From NCBI GenBank assembly GCA_024346835.1, contig AP024866.1, forward strand, positions 2,947,659 through 3,011,658: 64,000 bases of DNA. Reading direction: 5' to 3'. The stretch comes from Vibrio comitans. Lineage in GTDB: Bacteria; Pseudomonadota; Gammaproteobacteria; Enterobacterales; Vibrionaceae. Below, one piece after another: positions 12,772 to 23,756 of the stretch (positions within the stretch are counted from its first letter, which is position 1; each line of letters opens with the position of its first letter). The notes below the pieces were generated by a model. That model was not told where the DNA came from and ran no database searches. It was given only the letters and a program-made list of their open reading frames with translations. Both the position numbers and the translations under genes were made by a program.

Positions 12772-13027
12772 TTTCTATTTGTCCGAGCTGATTGAACTCT
12801 TCCGCTTCAATCAGCTCTTCCGCAAGGTCTTCAAGATCAAAGCGATATTCTGAGAACACCTTTAAGGCCATCGCTTCATCATCGATTTGCAGTTGAGATA
12901 GATTCTGTAAGTAGCCAGCAGAGACTAAACACTCAATGAGATTTCCTGATTGCTGGCCCATAAACACTACTACTTTTCTATTCTCATCCCAGCTTAGCTG
13001 ATCAGTAAAGATTATTGATTGATTCAA
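12764..13027 (-). CDS. DUF1488 protein (YrdB-like)
   Basis: A small acidic protein of 87 residues and unknown function; DUF1488 members sit beside aroE in many gammaproteobacteria. The visible family features are the N-terminal IIFTDQLSWDENRKVVVFMG and the C-terminal FSEYRFDLEDLAEELIE. The start is a TTG at 13025-13027 directly after the aroE stop; an AGAGGG sequence 7 bp upstream, inside the aroE end, supports it. Translation is probably coupled to aroE. Confidence 0.88.
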   Translation of the reverse strand: MNQSIIFTDQLSWDENRKVVVFMGQQSGNLIECLVSAGYLQNLSQLQIDDEAMALKVFSEYRFDLEDLAEELIEAEEFNQLGQIEIN

Positions 13028-13861
13028 TTACGAGCCCTCTAGGTTTTTACGAAGTTCACGGAGCACTTGTTTCGCACCAGGGCGAATGCCTCTCCACAAC
13101 ATGAAGCTCTCAGCAGCTTGTCCAACTAACATCCCCAAACCGTCATAAGCCTTCGCTACACCATTCTCTTTCGCCCACTGATTGAACACAGTGGTACCCG
13201 AGCCATAAACCATGTCATAGCTTACTGTTTGGGGTGAAAATATCGTTGCGGAAATCTCAGGTAATTCTTTGGTTAGCCCTGCAGACGTTGAGTTAATTAC
13301 GACATCAAAGCTTCCTTCAACCTCTTCAATGGGTAACGCTTCGATAGGACCGTATTCCTTAAATTGCTCCACCAGCGACTGCGCTCTGCTGTAGGTTCTA
13401 TTTGCTATGACTAATTGTGCGGGCTTTTGTTCAAGAAGTTGCTTAAGCACCCCCCTTACTGCCCCACCTGCACCAACAATCAGAATACGAGCGTCTTTCA
13501 GCATCACTTGATATTGAAGCAGGTCTTGCACAAGACCTTCACCATCCGTGTTATCTCCAATAATTTGACCATCATCTAGCTTCTTCAGTGTATTCACTGC
13601 ACCAGCTAGTTTCGCTCGCTCAGTTAGTCGATCTGCGAGTTCGTAAGCATCATGCTTAAAAGGAGCCGTCACATTGCAACCCTTGCCACCTTCGGCAAAA
13701 AAGGTTTTAGCAGCCTGAGTAAATTCTCCAATCTCGGCATATTGCGATACATAGTGGATGCTTTGGTTAGTCTGTCTCGCGAACAATGTATGAATAAAGG
13801 GAGATTTACTCTGCTTTATTGGGTTCCCAAAAACGACATACTGATCAATTGACTGATTCAT
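13028..13861 (-). CDS. aroE: Shikimate dehydrogenase (NADP+)
   Basis: Reduces 3-dehydroshikimate to shikimate in aromatic amino acid synthesis. It is 277 residues. The substrate site is seen in [19 protein letters not shown] (catalytic Lys69) and NTDGEG (catalytic Asp106). The nucleotide-binding loop GAGGAVRG is followed by NRTYSRA, the Asn-Arg-Thr motif of NADP-specific AroE. It lies in a leftward run tsaC-hemF-aroE-DUF1488, with a 71-bp gap after hemF. Confidence 0.98.
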   Translation of the reverse strand: MNQSIDQYVVFGNPIKQSKSPFIHTLFARQTNQSIHYVSQYAEIGEFTQAAKTFFAEGGKGCNVTAPFKHDAYELADRLTERAKLAGAVNTLKKLDDGQIIGDNTDGEGLVQDLLQYQVMLKDARILIVGAGGAVRGVLKQLLEQKPAQLVIANRTYSRAQSLVEQFKEYGPIEALPIEEVEGSFDVVINSTSAGLTKELPEISATIFSPQTVSYDMVYGSGTTVFNQWAKENGVAKAYDGLGMLVGQAAESFMLWRGIRPGAKQVLRELRKNLEGS

Positions 13862-13932
13862 CTTCCTACCTGATGCTACTGATTAAAACGACTGCCTATG
13901 AACCTATCACTGATAACGACGAAGAAAAAGTA

Positions 13933-14841
<909 letters not shown>

Positions 14842-15399
14842 TTATCCTTGTCTTAATACTTGAAGAGATCGTGCGTCTTTAATTTCAGAGGGTTTATTTC
14901 GATTGCCCACTGCGCCTTGCATGATGAACACATCCTCAGACCCTAACTGGCTTTCAACCTCATCGGCAGTAAGACAAGGAGGCAAACCGGATAGGTTGGC
15001 ACTTGTGGAAGTAATCGGCTTGCCAAACTCTAAGCAAAGCTGCTGCACTATTCCATGGTCCGTGACTCTTACTGCTACGCTATCAAACTGCCCATGAACT
15101 AACTCATGAACTTTTTTGCTGATGGGCATCACCCAAGTTACCGGACCTGGCCAGCTTTTAAATACCGTATCTAACTGCTCCGTAGATAACGTACTTACAT
15201 CAACATAAGGCAACAGCTGATCAAAGCTTGCAGCAATCAGGATTAAGCCTTTACTTGGGTCTCTTTGTTTCAGCTGGATAAGCGCATTTAGCGCTTCTTC
15301 ATCATCTGGATCGCACCCGACTCCAAACACTGCCTCAGTTGGGTATGCAATTACCTTCCCTTGTCTCAGGGCATCAACCGCTTGATCAATTACCATCAT
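14842..15399 (-). CDS. tsaC: Threonylcarbamoyl-AMP synthase
   Basis: Makes L-threonylcarbamoyl-AMP from threonine, bicarbonate and ATP, the first step of the t6A37 modification of ANN-decoding tRNAs. It is a single YrdC domain of 185 residues without the extra Sua5 C-terminal domain. Seen are YPTEAVFGVGCDPD, LKQRDPSKGLILIA, WPGPVTWVMP, AVRVTDH and STSANLSGLPPC. Two ATG codons are adjacent (15399 and 15396); the AAGGA sequence touches the first, so the second may be used. Confidence 0.97.
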   Translation of the reverse strand: MMVIDQAVDALRQGKVIAYPTEAVFGVGCDPDDEEALNALIQLKQRDPSKGLILIAASFDQLLPYVDVSTLSTEQLDTVFKSWPGPVTWVMPISKKVHELVHGQFDSVAVRVTDHGIVQQLCLEFGKPITSTSANLSGLPPCLTADEVESQLGSEDVFIMQGAVGNRNKPSEIKDARSLQVLRQG

Positions 15400-15494
15400 T
15401 CCTTGAGTGTCCTTTTTTACACTATCTTTCTACTTAGTTTACAAATTCTATTCCTAGCTGGTAAGCATTTCCTGTAAATCGACAAAACAAAGCG

Positions 15495-15532
15495 ACGCAA
15501 ACGTTTTCCTATTCAAAAAATAACCGTATAAT
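15495..15532 (+). promoter_or_regulatory. purEK promoter with PurR operator
   Basis: ACGCAAACGTTTTCCT (15495-15510) fits the enterobacterial PurR consensus. A TATAAT -10 lies at 15527-15532, so the operator covers the -35 region. Repression by PurR with a purine corepressor is inferred from E. coli purEK. Confidence 0.88.
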
Positions 15533-15583
15533 GCGCGCAAAATTGGTATTCAAAGCTCAACTAGTTAAATTAGGAGTCGTTAC

Positions 15584-16069
15584 ATGCAAGTCGGTATTAT
15601 CATGGGTTCTAAGTCAGATTGGCCAACGATGAAGTTAGCCGCTGAGATGCTCGACCAATTCGGTGTTAGCTACGAAACTAAAGTTGTTTCAGCTCACCGT
15701 ACTCCACAACTACTAGCGGACTATGCAAATAGCGCAAAAGATCGCGGCATTAAGGTAATTATTGCCGGTGCAGGCGGCGCAGCTCACCTTCCTGGCATGT
15801 GTGCAGCATTTACTAGCCTTCCTGTTCTTGGTGTTCCTGTTCAATCTCGTGCCCTAAAAGGCATGGATTCTTTGCTATCTATTGTGCAAATGCCAAAAGG
15901 CATTGCGGTAGGCACACTTGCTATCGGTGAAGCCGGTGCAGCAAACTCAGGTATTCTAGCGGCACAAATCATTGGTACTCATGTTCCTGAAGTAATGGAA
16001 AAAGTAGAAGCTTTCCGCAAAGAACAAACCGATACTGTACTTGCTAATCCGAATCCAGCGGAGGATTAA
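15584..16069 (+). CDS. purE: N5-carboxyaminoimidazole ribonucleotide mutase
   Basis: Moves the carboxyl group of N5-CAIR to C4, giving CAIR in purine synthesis. Class I PurE of 161 residues; [10 protein letters not shown] (phosphate binding), SAHRTPQ (catalytic His) and [13 protein letters not shown] are present. It is paired with purK, as expected for the two-enzyme bacterial route. Confidence 0.98.
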   Translation: MQVGIIMGSKSDWPTMKLAAEMLDQFGVSYETKVVSAHRTPQLLADYANSAKDRGIKVIIAGAGGAAHLPGMCAAFTSLPVLGVPVQSRALKGMDSLLSIVQMPKGIAVGTLAIGEAGAANSGILAAQIIGTHVPEVMEKVEAFRKEQTDTVLANPNPAED

Positions 16070-16073
16070 TACC

Positions 16074-17189
16074 GTGCAAGTTTTAGTTTTAGGTGCCGGA
16101 CAGTTAGCTCGCATGATGGCGCTAGCTGCCGCTCCGTTGAACATCAGAACCATCGCTTTTGATGTAAATAGCGAATCTATTGTTGAGCCTATCACTCAAA
16201 CTAAGTTAGGTAGTGGGTTACAAGCCGCTATCGAGCAAGCTGATGTCATCACGGCGGAGTTTGAGCATGTTCCACACCCAGTACTTGATGCTTGTCAGGC
16301 CAGTGACAAGTTGCTGCCAAGTGCAGAAGCGATAAAAACGGGTGGCGACCGCCGTATCGAAAAAGCACTGCTTGATAAGGCTGACGTTGCCAATGCTAAG
16401 TATTCGCTTATTCGCACCCGCCAAGACTTTGAAAACGCTATCGACTACGTTGGTTTACCTATGGTGCTTAAGAGCACATTGGGTGGATACGATGGAAAAG
16501 GTCAGTGGCGCTTAAAAGAACAAGCAGCAGTAGAAACTGTGTGGGCTGAAATGGAGGAGTGCATCGCTTCTTCCGAAGCGCAGGCGATTATTGCAGAAGA
16601 GTTCGTCGGGTTTGATCGCGAAGTGTCTTTGATCGGTGCTAGAAATAAGCATGGTGAGATTGCGGTATACCCGCTTGCTGAGAATGTGCACACCGATGGT
16701 GTATTAAGCCTTTCTACTGCGATCGACGAACCTGAGCTTCAAGCTCAAGCAAAGCAGATGTTTACTGCCGTGGCTGAATGCCTCGACTATGTTGGCGTAT
16801 TGGCATTAGAGTTTTTTGACGTTCAAGGTAAATTGATGGTCAACGAGATCGCTCCACGCGTTCACAACTCTGGTCACTGGACACAGCAAGGCGCTGAAAC
16901 CTGCCAGTTTGAAAACCATATGCGCGCGGTGTGTGGCCTTCCTCTAGGTAGCACCAAAGCACTTCGCCCTACTGCAATGATAAACATTCTTGGTGAAGAT
17001 ACTCTTGCTGAAGAATTGCTAAGCATGAGCCAAGCTCATATTCATTGGTATGGTAAAGAGAAGCGCCCAGGTCGTAAGATGGGGCACATCAATGTGTGTG
17101 GTAGTGACCAAGCAGACTTAGAGCAACAACTACAATCTATTGCTCAGTGGCTTAACGCCGATGCTTTCCCTGCACTACACCAAAAATAG
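16074..17189 (+). CDS. purK: N5-carboxyaminoimidazole ribonucleotide synthase
   Basis: ATP-grasp enzyme that carboxylates AIR to N5-CAIR. From the GTG at 16074 it is 371 residues ([15 protein letters not shown]). GGAGG ends 9 bp upstream and the purE stop is 4 bp upstream, so this start is preferred over an upstream in-frame start at 16041 that overlaps purE. ATP-grasp motifs: [29 protein letters not shown] and [14 protein letters not shown]. Confidence 0.96.
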   Translation: MQVLVLGAGQLARMMALAAAPLNIRTIAFDVNSESIVEPITQTKLGSGLQAAIEQADVITAEFEHVPHPVLDACQASDKLLPSAEAIKTGGDRRIEKALLDKADVANAKYSLIRTRQDFENAIDYVGLPMVLKSTLGGYDGKGQWRLKEQAAVETVWAEMEECIASSEAQAIIAEEFVGFDREVSLIGARNKHGEIAVYPLAENVHTDGVLSLSTAIDEPELQAQAKQMFTAVAECLDYVGVLALEFFDVQGKLMVNEIAPRVHNSGHWTQQGAETCQFENHMRAVCGLPLGSTKALRPTAMINILGEDTLAEELLSMSQAHIHWYGKEKRPGRKMGHINVCGSDQADLEQQLQSIAQWLNADAFPALHQK

Positions 17190-17203
17190 TTTGAATAAGA
17201 TGC

Positions 17204-17230
17204 AAAAAGGAGGCTAACGCCTCCTTTTTT
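17204..17230. terminator. Bidirectional terminator after purK
   Basis: AAAAAGGAGGC / GCCTCCTTTTT with loop TAAC serves the converging purEK and dprA-smg-zinc-finger units. Confidence 0.9.
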
Positions 17231-17243
17231 ATTACTACTGACT

Positions 17244-17798
17244 TTACTGCTGTTTGCACTGGCATTTACGACTTGCACACAGCAAACTGCTTTTCTCACC
17301 ACTCTTCTTAACCACCAGCAACTTGAAGCCGCATTCTTGGCATGTCCCTTGTTTAGGCTCATTGTTAATAGAGAAATTGCACTTAGGATATTGGTCACAG
17401 GCATAAAATGCCTTGCCAAATCGCGACTTCCTCTCAATTAAATGACCCTTATTGCACTCAGGACAAGAAAAAGACTCAACACTGTGGTCTTCTGGTTCAT
17501 CCATACTGCCAATATAGTGACATTCTGGATAACTGGAGCAACCAATAAACATCCCGTAGCGACCTTGCCTTAATACAAGCTCATCGCCACAATCTGGACA
17601 AGGCACACCAAGAGGTTTCAGTATCTGCCCCGACGCTTGGTGCAAGGGCTTAATGTAGTCACAAGCTGGATATTGAGTACAACCTAGAAATGCACCATGT
17701 TTGCCATGGCGCATTTGCAAAGGGTTGCCACAATTTGGGCATAGCTGTTCTAGAGCATGCCCTTCCGAAGAGAAAAGTTGGTTATTGATCTTGTTCAT
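17244..17798 (-). CDS. Four-module C4 zinc-ribbon protein, topoisomerase I tail-like (YrdD)
   Basis: A 184-residue protein made almost only of zinc ribbons like those in the C-terminal tail of DNA topoisomerase I; no topoisomerase catalytic domain is present. Four Cys modules are visible, starting near CPNCGNPLQMR, CPDCGDELVLR, CPECNKGHLIE and CQECGFKLLVV, each with a second Cys pair such as GCTQYPACDY. The role is unknown; DNA binding is inferred from the module type. Start chosen at the ATG 17798 (MNKINNQLF), because the longer frame overlaps smg. It is 7 bp after smg. Confidence 0.9.
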   Translation of the reverse strand: MNKINNQLFSSEGHALEQLCPNCGNPLQMRHGKHGAFLGCTQYPACDYIKPLHQASGQILKPLGVPCPDCGDELVLRQGRYGMFIGCSSYPECHYIGSMDEPEDHSVESFSCPECNKGHLIERKSRFGKAFYACDQYPKCNFSINNEPKQGTCQECGFKLLVVKKSGEKSSLLCASRKCQCKQQ

Positions 17799-17805
17799 AT
17801 AGGAA

Positions 17806-18279
17806 TTAATGCAAAATGCCGTGATCTGTTGAGTAAAGTAACTCTTCCATCGTCGTGTAAGCATTTTCATTGCCAGGCACGTTAAACAGCACCATCAAAA
17901 TGATCCATTTCAGGTCATCCAACTGCAAATCGTTAGTTTCTAGCCCCATCACGCGGTCTATCACCATCTCACGCAATTCTGCACTCAATACGCCTATTTG
18001 CTCCAAGAACAAAATAAAGCCTCGACAACGAGTATCAATTCTCTGCTGTTCTTGATCCGAATAGATGCGAATCGATGTTGCTGAACTGGTCGCTATATTT
18101 TGACTTGAATCTTCACTTTGCAAGGCAGCTAAGTCTTCCAACCAATTTAGCGCTTTGTACACCTCATCTTGGCGGAAGCCAGCACGAAGGAGCTCTTGCT
18201 CAAGCTCATCTTGATTGACGTTCAAATCACTCTCGCTATGAATGTACGTCTCAAACAGATACATAAGAATATCCATCAT
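17806..18279 (-). CDS. smg: Smg protein (DUF494)
   Basis: A conserved acidic protein of 157 residues and unknown function, nearly always beside dprA. Typical blocks are [13 protein letters not shown] at the start and [19 protein letters not shown] near the end. It sits 2 bp after the dprA stop in the dprA-smg-zinc-finger operon. Confidence 0.96.
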   Translation of the reverse strand: MMDILMYLFETYIHSESDLNVNQDELEQELLRAGFRQDEVYKALNWLEDLAALQSEDSSQNIATSSATSIRIYSDQEQQRIDTRCRGFILFLEQIGVLSAELREMVIDRVMGLETNDLQLDDLKWIILMVLFNVPGNENAYTTMEELLYSTDHGILH

Positions 18280-18281
18280 AG

Positions 18282-19412
18282 TCAGCTCCCCCTTAATCTA
18301 ATGTAACCACCAACCACTGAAGCCACTATACCTTGAAGCTCCAGCTCTAATAACTGCATCATAACCTGATTTACGGGTAAATGGGTCCTTTCTGCCAAAA
18401 AATCAACGGCCACGGGTCTCTCTCCCAACAGATTTAGTATTGGCTGATCTCCTGCCTCAGTTTGCCCTCTTTCTTGTTGCTTGTTAACTGACAACGGCGA
18501 AGATAAAGTCGCCTCTTGTTGTATTGTAGAAGACCAGTTAACTAAGCCATTAATTTCATGAACAATATCTCGTGCATCTCTCACTAATACCGCTCCATCA
18601 CGAAGCAATTGATTGCATCCCGCTGCATTGGGATTAAGTATCGACCCTGGAACAGCGTACACATCACGCCCTTGTTCTAGAGCAAAACGAGCCGTTATTA
18701 AAGAACCACTTTTTTGCGCCGCCTCAACCACCAGCACGCCAACAGATAACCCACTGATGATTCGATTTCGCCTCGGAAAGTTATACGCTCTCGGCGGGTA
18801 AAAAGGAGCGAATTCAGAGACAAGGGCGCCATTTTCTTTAATTCTGAATGCTAACGACTGGTGCTGCTTTGGGTACAAGAAATCAAAGCCGCTTCCCAAC
18901 ACGGCAATTGTTTTGCCATTCTGCTCCAAGCAAGCTTGATGTGCGTGGCCATCTACCCCCAAAGCTAGGCCACTGGTGATCGTCACCCCTAAGCGAGTCA
19001 ATTCGGATGAAAACTGGCGAGTAATGTACAAACCATCTTGAGTACTATTTCGGCTACCAACGACACCAACTTGAGTCGAGCGCAGAGCTTCCACCTCCCC
19101 TTGTACAAACAGTATCGGAGGAAAACCAGGGATTTCCTTTAGCAACTGGGGATACTGTTCTTTGTCTTCTGCAATGAGTAAGTGGTTACCGTCTTTATTC
19201 TCCCACTCTAAGCACTTATCGACACTTTGATTTGATTTGGCCGTTAAAAACCGTACCTGTGATTCTGTAAATTTAAGAGAAAGTAGCTCTTTTTTTGACA
19301 GAGATGTCAGCTCTTGCGGAGAGAGATATTCAAGGATTTTCTGTAGCCTAACTCCACTTAAACGGGGCGTCATACAGAGCGTAAGCCATGCTGTGATCTG
19401 TTGTTCTGTCAT
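18282..19412 (-). CDS. dprA: DNA-processing protein DprA (Smf)
   Basis: Loads RecA on incoming single-stranded DNA during natural transformation. About 376 residues: an N-terminal helical (SAM-like) region, the Rossmann core with [27 protein letters not shown] and [12 protein letters not shown], then a C-terminal winged-helix domain ([15 protein letters not shown]). Vibrios are commonly competent on chitin, and comM is also in this window. Two starts are possible, 19424 (MRFSMTEQQ) and 19412 (MTEQQ); the second has a better-spaced GAGAT upstream. Divergent from def. Confidence 0.95.
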   Translation of the reverse strand: MTEQQITAWLTLCMTPRLSGVRLQKILEYLSPQELTSLSKKELLSLKFTESQVRFLTAKSNQSVDKCLEWENKDGNHLLIAEDKEQYPQLLKEIPGFPPILFVQGEVEALRSTQVGVVGSRNSTQDGLYITRQFSSELTRLGVTITSGLALGVDGHAHQACLEQNGKTIAVLGSGFDFLYPKQHQSLAFRIKENGALVSEFAPFYPPRAYNFPRRNRIISGLSVGVLVVEAAQKSGSLITARFALEQGRDVYAVPGSILNPNAAGCNQLLRDGAVLVRDARDIVHEINGLVNWSSTIQQEATLSSPLSVNKQQERGQTEAGDQPILNLLGERPVAVDFLAERTHLPVNQVMMQLLELELQGIVASVVGGYIRLRGS

Positions 19413-19521
19413 AGAGAATCTCATCGAAGTGGATTGGTGCTGTTATTTGAAGACCAAAATGACTAAAATTGTCACAAATGGCTGAGATTCTTTCGGCGCA
19501 GTTCAACTTTTTTGAGTGATT

Positions 19522-20034
19522 ATGTCTTTATTAAACGTACTAACCTTCCCAGATGATCGTCTACGCACCGTCGCTAAGCCGGTTGTGGACTTTACGCCAG
19601 AATTACAAACTCACATCGATGACATGATTGAGACTATGTACGCAGAAGAAGGCATTGGCCTGGCTTCTACACAAGTTGACGTACATAAACAAATCGTCGT
19701 GATTGACCTTTCTGAGACTCGTGACGAGCCTTTGATTCTTATTAACCCAGAAATCACAGAGAAGCGTGGCGAAGACGGAATCGAAGAAGGTTGTCTATCT
19801 GTGCCAGGTGCTCGCGCGCTAGTTCCTCGTGCAGCTGAAATCTCGGTTAAGGCTTTGAACCGAGAAGGTGAAGAGTTCACGTTCGAAGCTGATGATCTGC
19901 TAGCAATCTGTGTGCAGCATGAACTTGACCACTTAGCGGGTAAACTTTTTGTTGATTATCTCTCTCCGCTAAAACGCAAGCGCATCAAAGACAAGCTAGA
20001 GAAAATTAAGCGCTACAACGAGAAAAACCAGTAA
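19522..20034 (+). CDS. def: Peptide deformylase
   Basis: Removes the formyl group from new polypeptides. About 170 residues with the three metal-site motifs [17 protein letters not shown] (Cys ligand) and QHELDHLAG (two His ligands and catalytic Glu). The ATG at 19522 gives [14 protein letters not shown], like the E. coli N-terminus; a GTG two codons upstream (19516) is less likely. First gene of def-fmt-rsmB-trkA-trkH. Confidence 0.98.
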   Translation: MSLLNVLTFPDDRLRTVAKPVVDFTPELQTHIDDMIETMYAEEGIGLASTQVDVHKQIVVIDLSETRDEPLILINPEITEKRGEDGIEEGCLSVPGARALVPRAAEISVKALNREGEEFTFEADDLLAICVQHELDHLAGKLFVDYLSPLKRKRIKDKLEKIKRYNEKNQ

Positions 20035-20047
20035 CTAGGAGTTTGCA

Positions 20048-20995
20048 TTGAGCAAAGCACTAAAGATCGTATTTGCAGGTACTCCAGATTTCGCCGCCGA
20101 CCATTTGTCGGCGTTGTTATCTTCGGAGCATGAGGTTATCGCTGTTTATTCAACACCTGATAAACCTGCTGGCCGAGGTAAAAAGCTAACAGCAAGCCCT
20201 GTTAAAAACCTTGCTATCGAACATAACATTCCAGTTTATCAGCCAGAAAACTTCAAGTCTGATGAGGCGAAACAACAACTGGCTGACCTTGATGCTGACA
20301 TCATGGTCGTCGTGGCTTACGGGCTACTGTTACCTAAACAAGTTCTAGATACTCCGAAACTAGGCTGTATTAATGTTCATGGTTCAATCCTTCCTCGCTG
20401 GCGTGGTGCCGCTCCAATTCAACGCTCAATTTGGGCTGGAGATGCAGAGACTGGCGTTACCATCATGCAGATGGATGTCGGATTAGACACTGGCGATATG
20501 CTGCATATTGCTACCCTGCCTATCGAACCAGAAGATACCAGTGCTGCGCTTTATCACAAACTGGCTAAGTTGGGCCCAGTTGCGCTTGTTGAGTGCCTTT
20601 CCTCTATTGCAGAAGGAACCGCTGTTCCAGTTAAGCAAGATGATGCGCTATCAAATTACGCTAAGAAACTCAGCAAAGAAGAAGCACAGCTAGATTGGAC
20701 TAAAGATGCCAACGTACTTGAGCGTGAAATCCGCGCGTTCAACCCTTGGCCAATGAGCTACTTCTCGATTGGCGATAAAAATATCAAGGTATGGAAAGCA
20801 AGTGTTGATGCAGCCCCATGTTCTACAGAAGCTGGCACCATCATCAAAGCAGATAAAACGGGTATTCAAATAGCGACAGGAAAAGGCAGCTTAGTTTTGG
20901 AACAAATTCAGGTTCCAGGAAAGAAAGCCATGTCCGTCGGTGACGTACTCAACTCTCGAGCAGATTGGTTCTCAGTAGGAACTCAACTAGCTTAA
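20048..20995 (+). CDS. fmt: Methionyl-tRNA formyltransferase
   Basis: Formylates initiator Met-tRNA with 10-formyl-THF. 315 residues; the N-terminal catalytic domain has [29 protein letters not shown] (catalytic His) and [11 protein letters not shown] (catalytic Asp), and the C-terminal OB-like domain binds tRNA. The start is TTG at 20048, with AGGAG ending 6 bp upstream; def, which removes the formyl group, is 13 bp upstream. Confidence 0.98.
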   Translation: MSKALKIVFAGTPDFAADHLSALLSSEHEVIAVYSTPDKPAGRGKKLTASPVKNLAIEHNIPVYQPENFKSDEAKQQLADLDADIMVVVAYGLLLPKQVLDTPKLGCINVHGSILPRWRGAAPIQRSIWAGDAETGVTIMQMDVGLDTGDMLHIATLPIEPEDTSAALYHKLAKLGPVALVECLSSIAEGTAVPVKQDDALSNYAKKLSKEEAQLDWTKDANVLEREIRAFNPWPMSYFSIGDKNIKVWKASVDAAPCSTEAGTIIKADKTGIQIATGKGSLVLEQIQVPGKKAMSVGDVLNSRADWFSVGTQLA

Positions 20996-21050
20996 ACAAC
21001 TACTACTAAGGCTTGAGGTTCTCAAGCCTTACTCTTGTTAGGAAATACCT

Positions 21051-22340
21051 ATGAATGTACGCGCCGCCGCAGCCACTGTGCTGTTTCAAGTTGTAGACAA
21101 GGGGTACTCACTCTCCAGTGCTTTGCCTGCTGCACAATCCAACCTAAAACCTCGTGATCACGCACTTCTACAAGAGATTTGCTACGGTTGCCTGCGCTAC
21201 CTACCGAGATTAGAGACCATAGTTAACGAACTAATGGAAAAACCTCTAAAAGGTAAGCAACGTGTGTTCCACCATTTGATGTTAGTGGGTATCTACCAAC
21301 TAAGCTTTATGCGCACGGCAGACCATGCCGCAGTCGCTGAAACCGTTGAAGCCTGTCAGTCGTTAAAGGGACATAAGCTTAAAGGCTTAATCAATGCTGT
21401 GCTACGAAACTACCAGCGCAACCAACAGCGACTCGATGGGTTATCGGTCAAGCACGATGCTGGTAAATACGGACACCCAAGCTGGCTGCTAAAGCTACTT
21501 CGTGAGGCATACCCGAACGATTGGGAATCTATTGTTGAAGCTAATAACACGAAAGCCCCTATGTGGCTGCGTGTGAACAGCAAACACCATACTCGCGATG
21601 AATATCTAAAACTGCTAGAAGCTGAAGAGCTTGAGGCCGAAACTCATCCTCAAGCTCGCCATGCGTTGCGTCTGCTAAAAGCATGCGATGTAAACAAGCT
21701 TCCTGGATTCGATCAAGGCTGGGTATCGGTGCAAGACGCGGCAGCGCAGTTGTCACTGGAATACCTACAGCCAAAAGATGGTGAATTGATTCTTGATTGC
21801 TGTGCCGCTCCTGGTGGTAAAACCGCTCACATCCTAGAGAACACAACAGATAGCCAAGTTGTGGCAATTGACGCTGATGAACAACGTCTTGATCGCGTTT
21901 ATCAAAACCTCGACCGCTTAGGTCTTGATGCCAAAGTACTTTGTGCTGATGCTCGTTACCCTGAAGAGTGGTGGACAGGCGAGCAGTTCGACCGAATCCT
22001 ACTTGACGCACCGTGTTCAGCGATAGGTGTTATTCGTCGTCACCCAGATATCAAATGGCTAAGACGCGCCGATGATTTGCCTGCATTGTCTCAACTACAA
22101 AGTGAGATTTTGGATGCTATGTGGCAACAATTGAAACAAGGCGGAACCTTAGTTTACGCAACATGTTCCATCTCTCCGATTGAAAACAAAGAGCAAGTGC
22201 TGGCATTCTTAGCCCGCACAGATGACGCCGAACTCATCGACAGCGATCCGAGCAACCCAGGTCGACAAATTTTGCCGGGAGAGCACAATATGGACGGCTT
22301 CTATTATGCGGTTCTGCAAAAGCGAACTAAATTAAACTAA
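21051..22340 (+). CDS. rsmB: 16S rRNA m5C967 methyltransferase
   Basis: SAM-dependent methylation of C967 in 16S rRNA. 429 residues: a NusB-like N-terminal domain (1-140) and a Rossmann methyltransferase with [15 protein letters not shown] (SAM site), [17 protein letters not shown] (motif IV Cys) and [13 protein letters not shown] (motif VI nucleophile Cys). Both cysteines of the RsmB/RsmF mechanism are intact. Confidence 0.98.
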   Translation: MNVRAAAATVLFQVVDKGYSLSSALPAAQSNLKPRDHALLQEICYGCLRYLPRLETIVNELMEKPLKGKQRVFHHLMLVGIYQLSFMRTADHAAVAETVEACQSLKGHKLKGLINAVLRNYQRNQQRLDGLSVKHDAGKYGHPSWLLKLLREAYPNDWESIVEANNTKAPMWLRVNSKHHTRDEYLKLLEAEELEAETHPQARHALRLLKACDVNKLPGFDQGWVSVQDAAAQLSLEYLQPKDGELILDCCAAPGGKTAHILENTTDSQVVAIDADEQRLDRVYQNLDRLGLDAKVLCADARYPEEWWTGEQFDRILLDAPCSAIGVIRRHPDIKWLRRADDLPALSQLQSEILDAMWQQLKQGGTLVYATCSISPIENKEQVLAFLARTDDAELIDSDPSNPGRQILPGEHNMDGFYYAVLQKRTKLN

Positions 22341-22367
22341 GTCCTGCTGTATATAGGGAAATAATCG

Positions 22368-23744
22368 ATGAAAATCATAATCTTGGGTGCTGGTCAGGTA
22401 GGCGGCACTCTTGCAGAGAATCTGGTTGGCGAAAATAATGATATCACTATCGTGGATACCAATAGTCGTCGCCTGAGAGAACTACAGGACAAGTATGATC
22501 TGCGAGTCGTCAATGGTGCTGCAAGTCACCCTGACACCCTAAGAGAGGCAGGCGCACAAGATGCGGACATGTTGGTGGCGGTTACTAACGCCGATGAAAC
22601 CAACATGGCTGCGTGCCAAGTGGCTTTTACCTTATTCAATACGCCCAACAGAATTGCGCGTATTCGTTCACCTGAATACTTGGCAGAAAAAGACTCTCTG
22701 TTTAAATCAGGGGCCATCCCAGTGGATCACCTGATCGCTCCAGAAGAGTTAGTGACAGGCTATATTGAACGCCTTATTCAATATCCTGGGGCACTGCAGG
22801 TGGTTAGCTTTGCCGAAGAGAAGGTTAGCCTAGTAGCCGTTAAAGCCTTTTATGGTGGTCCACTCGTCGGTAATGCTATTTCTGCTTTACGCGAGCACAT
22901 GCCACACATCGATACCCGCGTAGCGGCTATTTTCCGCCAAGGACGAGCCATTAGACCTCAAGGTACCACCATCATTGAAGCCGATGATGAGGTGTTCTTT
23001 GTGGCAGCGAGTAATGATATCCGCTCTGTGATGAGTGAATTGCAACGACTAGAAAAACAATACCGCAAAATCATGATCGTTGGTGGCGGTAACATTGGTG
23101 CAGGACTGGCAAAACGCCTTGAGCGCAATTACTCAGTAAAACTGATTGAGCGTAGCCTTGAGCGTGCAGAAATGCTCTCCGAAGAGCTAGACAACACCAT
23201 TGTGTTGTGTGGTGATGCCGCAGATAAAGAACTGCTGTACGAAGAAAACATTGAAGAGATGGACGTGTTCATCGCTTTAACCAATGAAGACGAAACCAAT
23301 ATTATGTCAGCCATGCTGGCAAAAAGCCTTAATGCTAGAAAGGTAATGGTGTTGATTCAGCGTGGAGCTTATGTTGACCTTGTGCAGGGTGGCGATATTG
23401 ACGTTGCTATCTCCCCTCAGCAGGCGACTATTTCTGCACTGCTTACCCATGTTCGTAGAGCTGATATTGTTAATGTCTCTTCTTTGCGTCGCGGGGCAGC
23501 AGAAGCCATCGAGGCTATCGCACATGGCGATGAAAACACCTCAAAGGTTGTAGGCAGAGCCGTAGGTGATCTTAAATTACCACCAGGCACTACCATTGGC
23601 GCTATTGTACGTGGTGAAGAAGTGCTAATCGCCCACGATAGAACCATGATCGAGCAGGATGACCACGTAGTCATGTTCTTGGTCGACAAAAAGTACGTTC
23701 CTGACGTTGAAACCTTGTTCCAACCAAGTCCGTTCTTCTTGTAG
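22368..23744 (+). CDS. trkA: Trk K+ transporter regulatory NAD-binding subunit
   Basis: Peripheral ring-forming subunit that gates TrkH. 458 residues in two tandem RCK units: Rossmann domains beginning [15 protein letters not shown] (residue 4) and [15 protein letters not shown] (about residue 235), each followed by a TrkA-C domain. It is 12 bp before trkH, giving a complete Trk system in one unit. Confidence 0.98.
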   Translation: MKIIILGAGQVGGTLAENLVGENNDITIVDTNSRRLRELQDKYDLRVVNGAASHPDTLREAGAQDADMLVAVTNADETNMAACQVAFTLFNTPNRIARIRSPEYLAEKDSLFKSGAIPVDHLIAPEELVTGYIERLIQYPGALQVVSFAEEKVSLVAVKAFYGGPLVGNAISALREHMPHIDTRVAAIFRQGRAIRPQGTTIIEADDEVFFVAASNDIRSVMSELQRLEKQYRKIMIVGGGNIGAGLAKRLERNYSVKLIERSLERAEMLSEELDNTIVLCGDAADKELLYEENIEEMDVFIALTNEDETNIMSAMLAKSLNARKVMVLIQRGAYVDLVQGGDIDVAISPQQATISALLTHVRRADIVNVSSLRRGAAEAIEAIAHGDENTSKVVGRAVGDLKLPPGTTIGAIVRGEEVLIAHDRTMIEQDDHVVMFLVDKKYVPDVETLFQPSPFFL

Positions 23745-23756
23745 GTTTAACGACTT

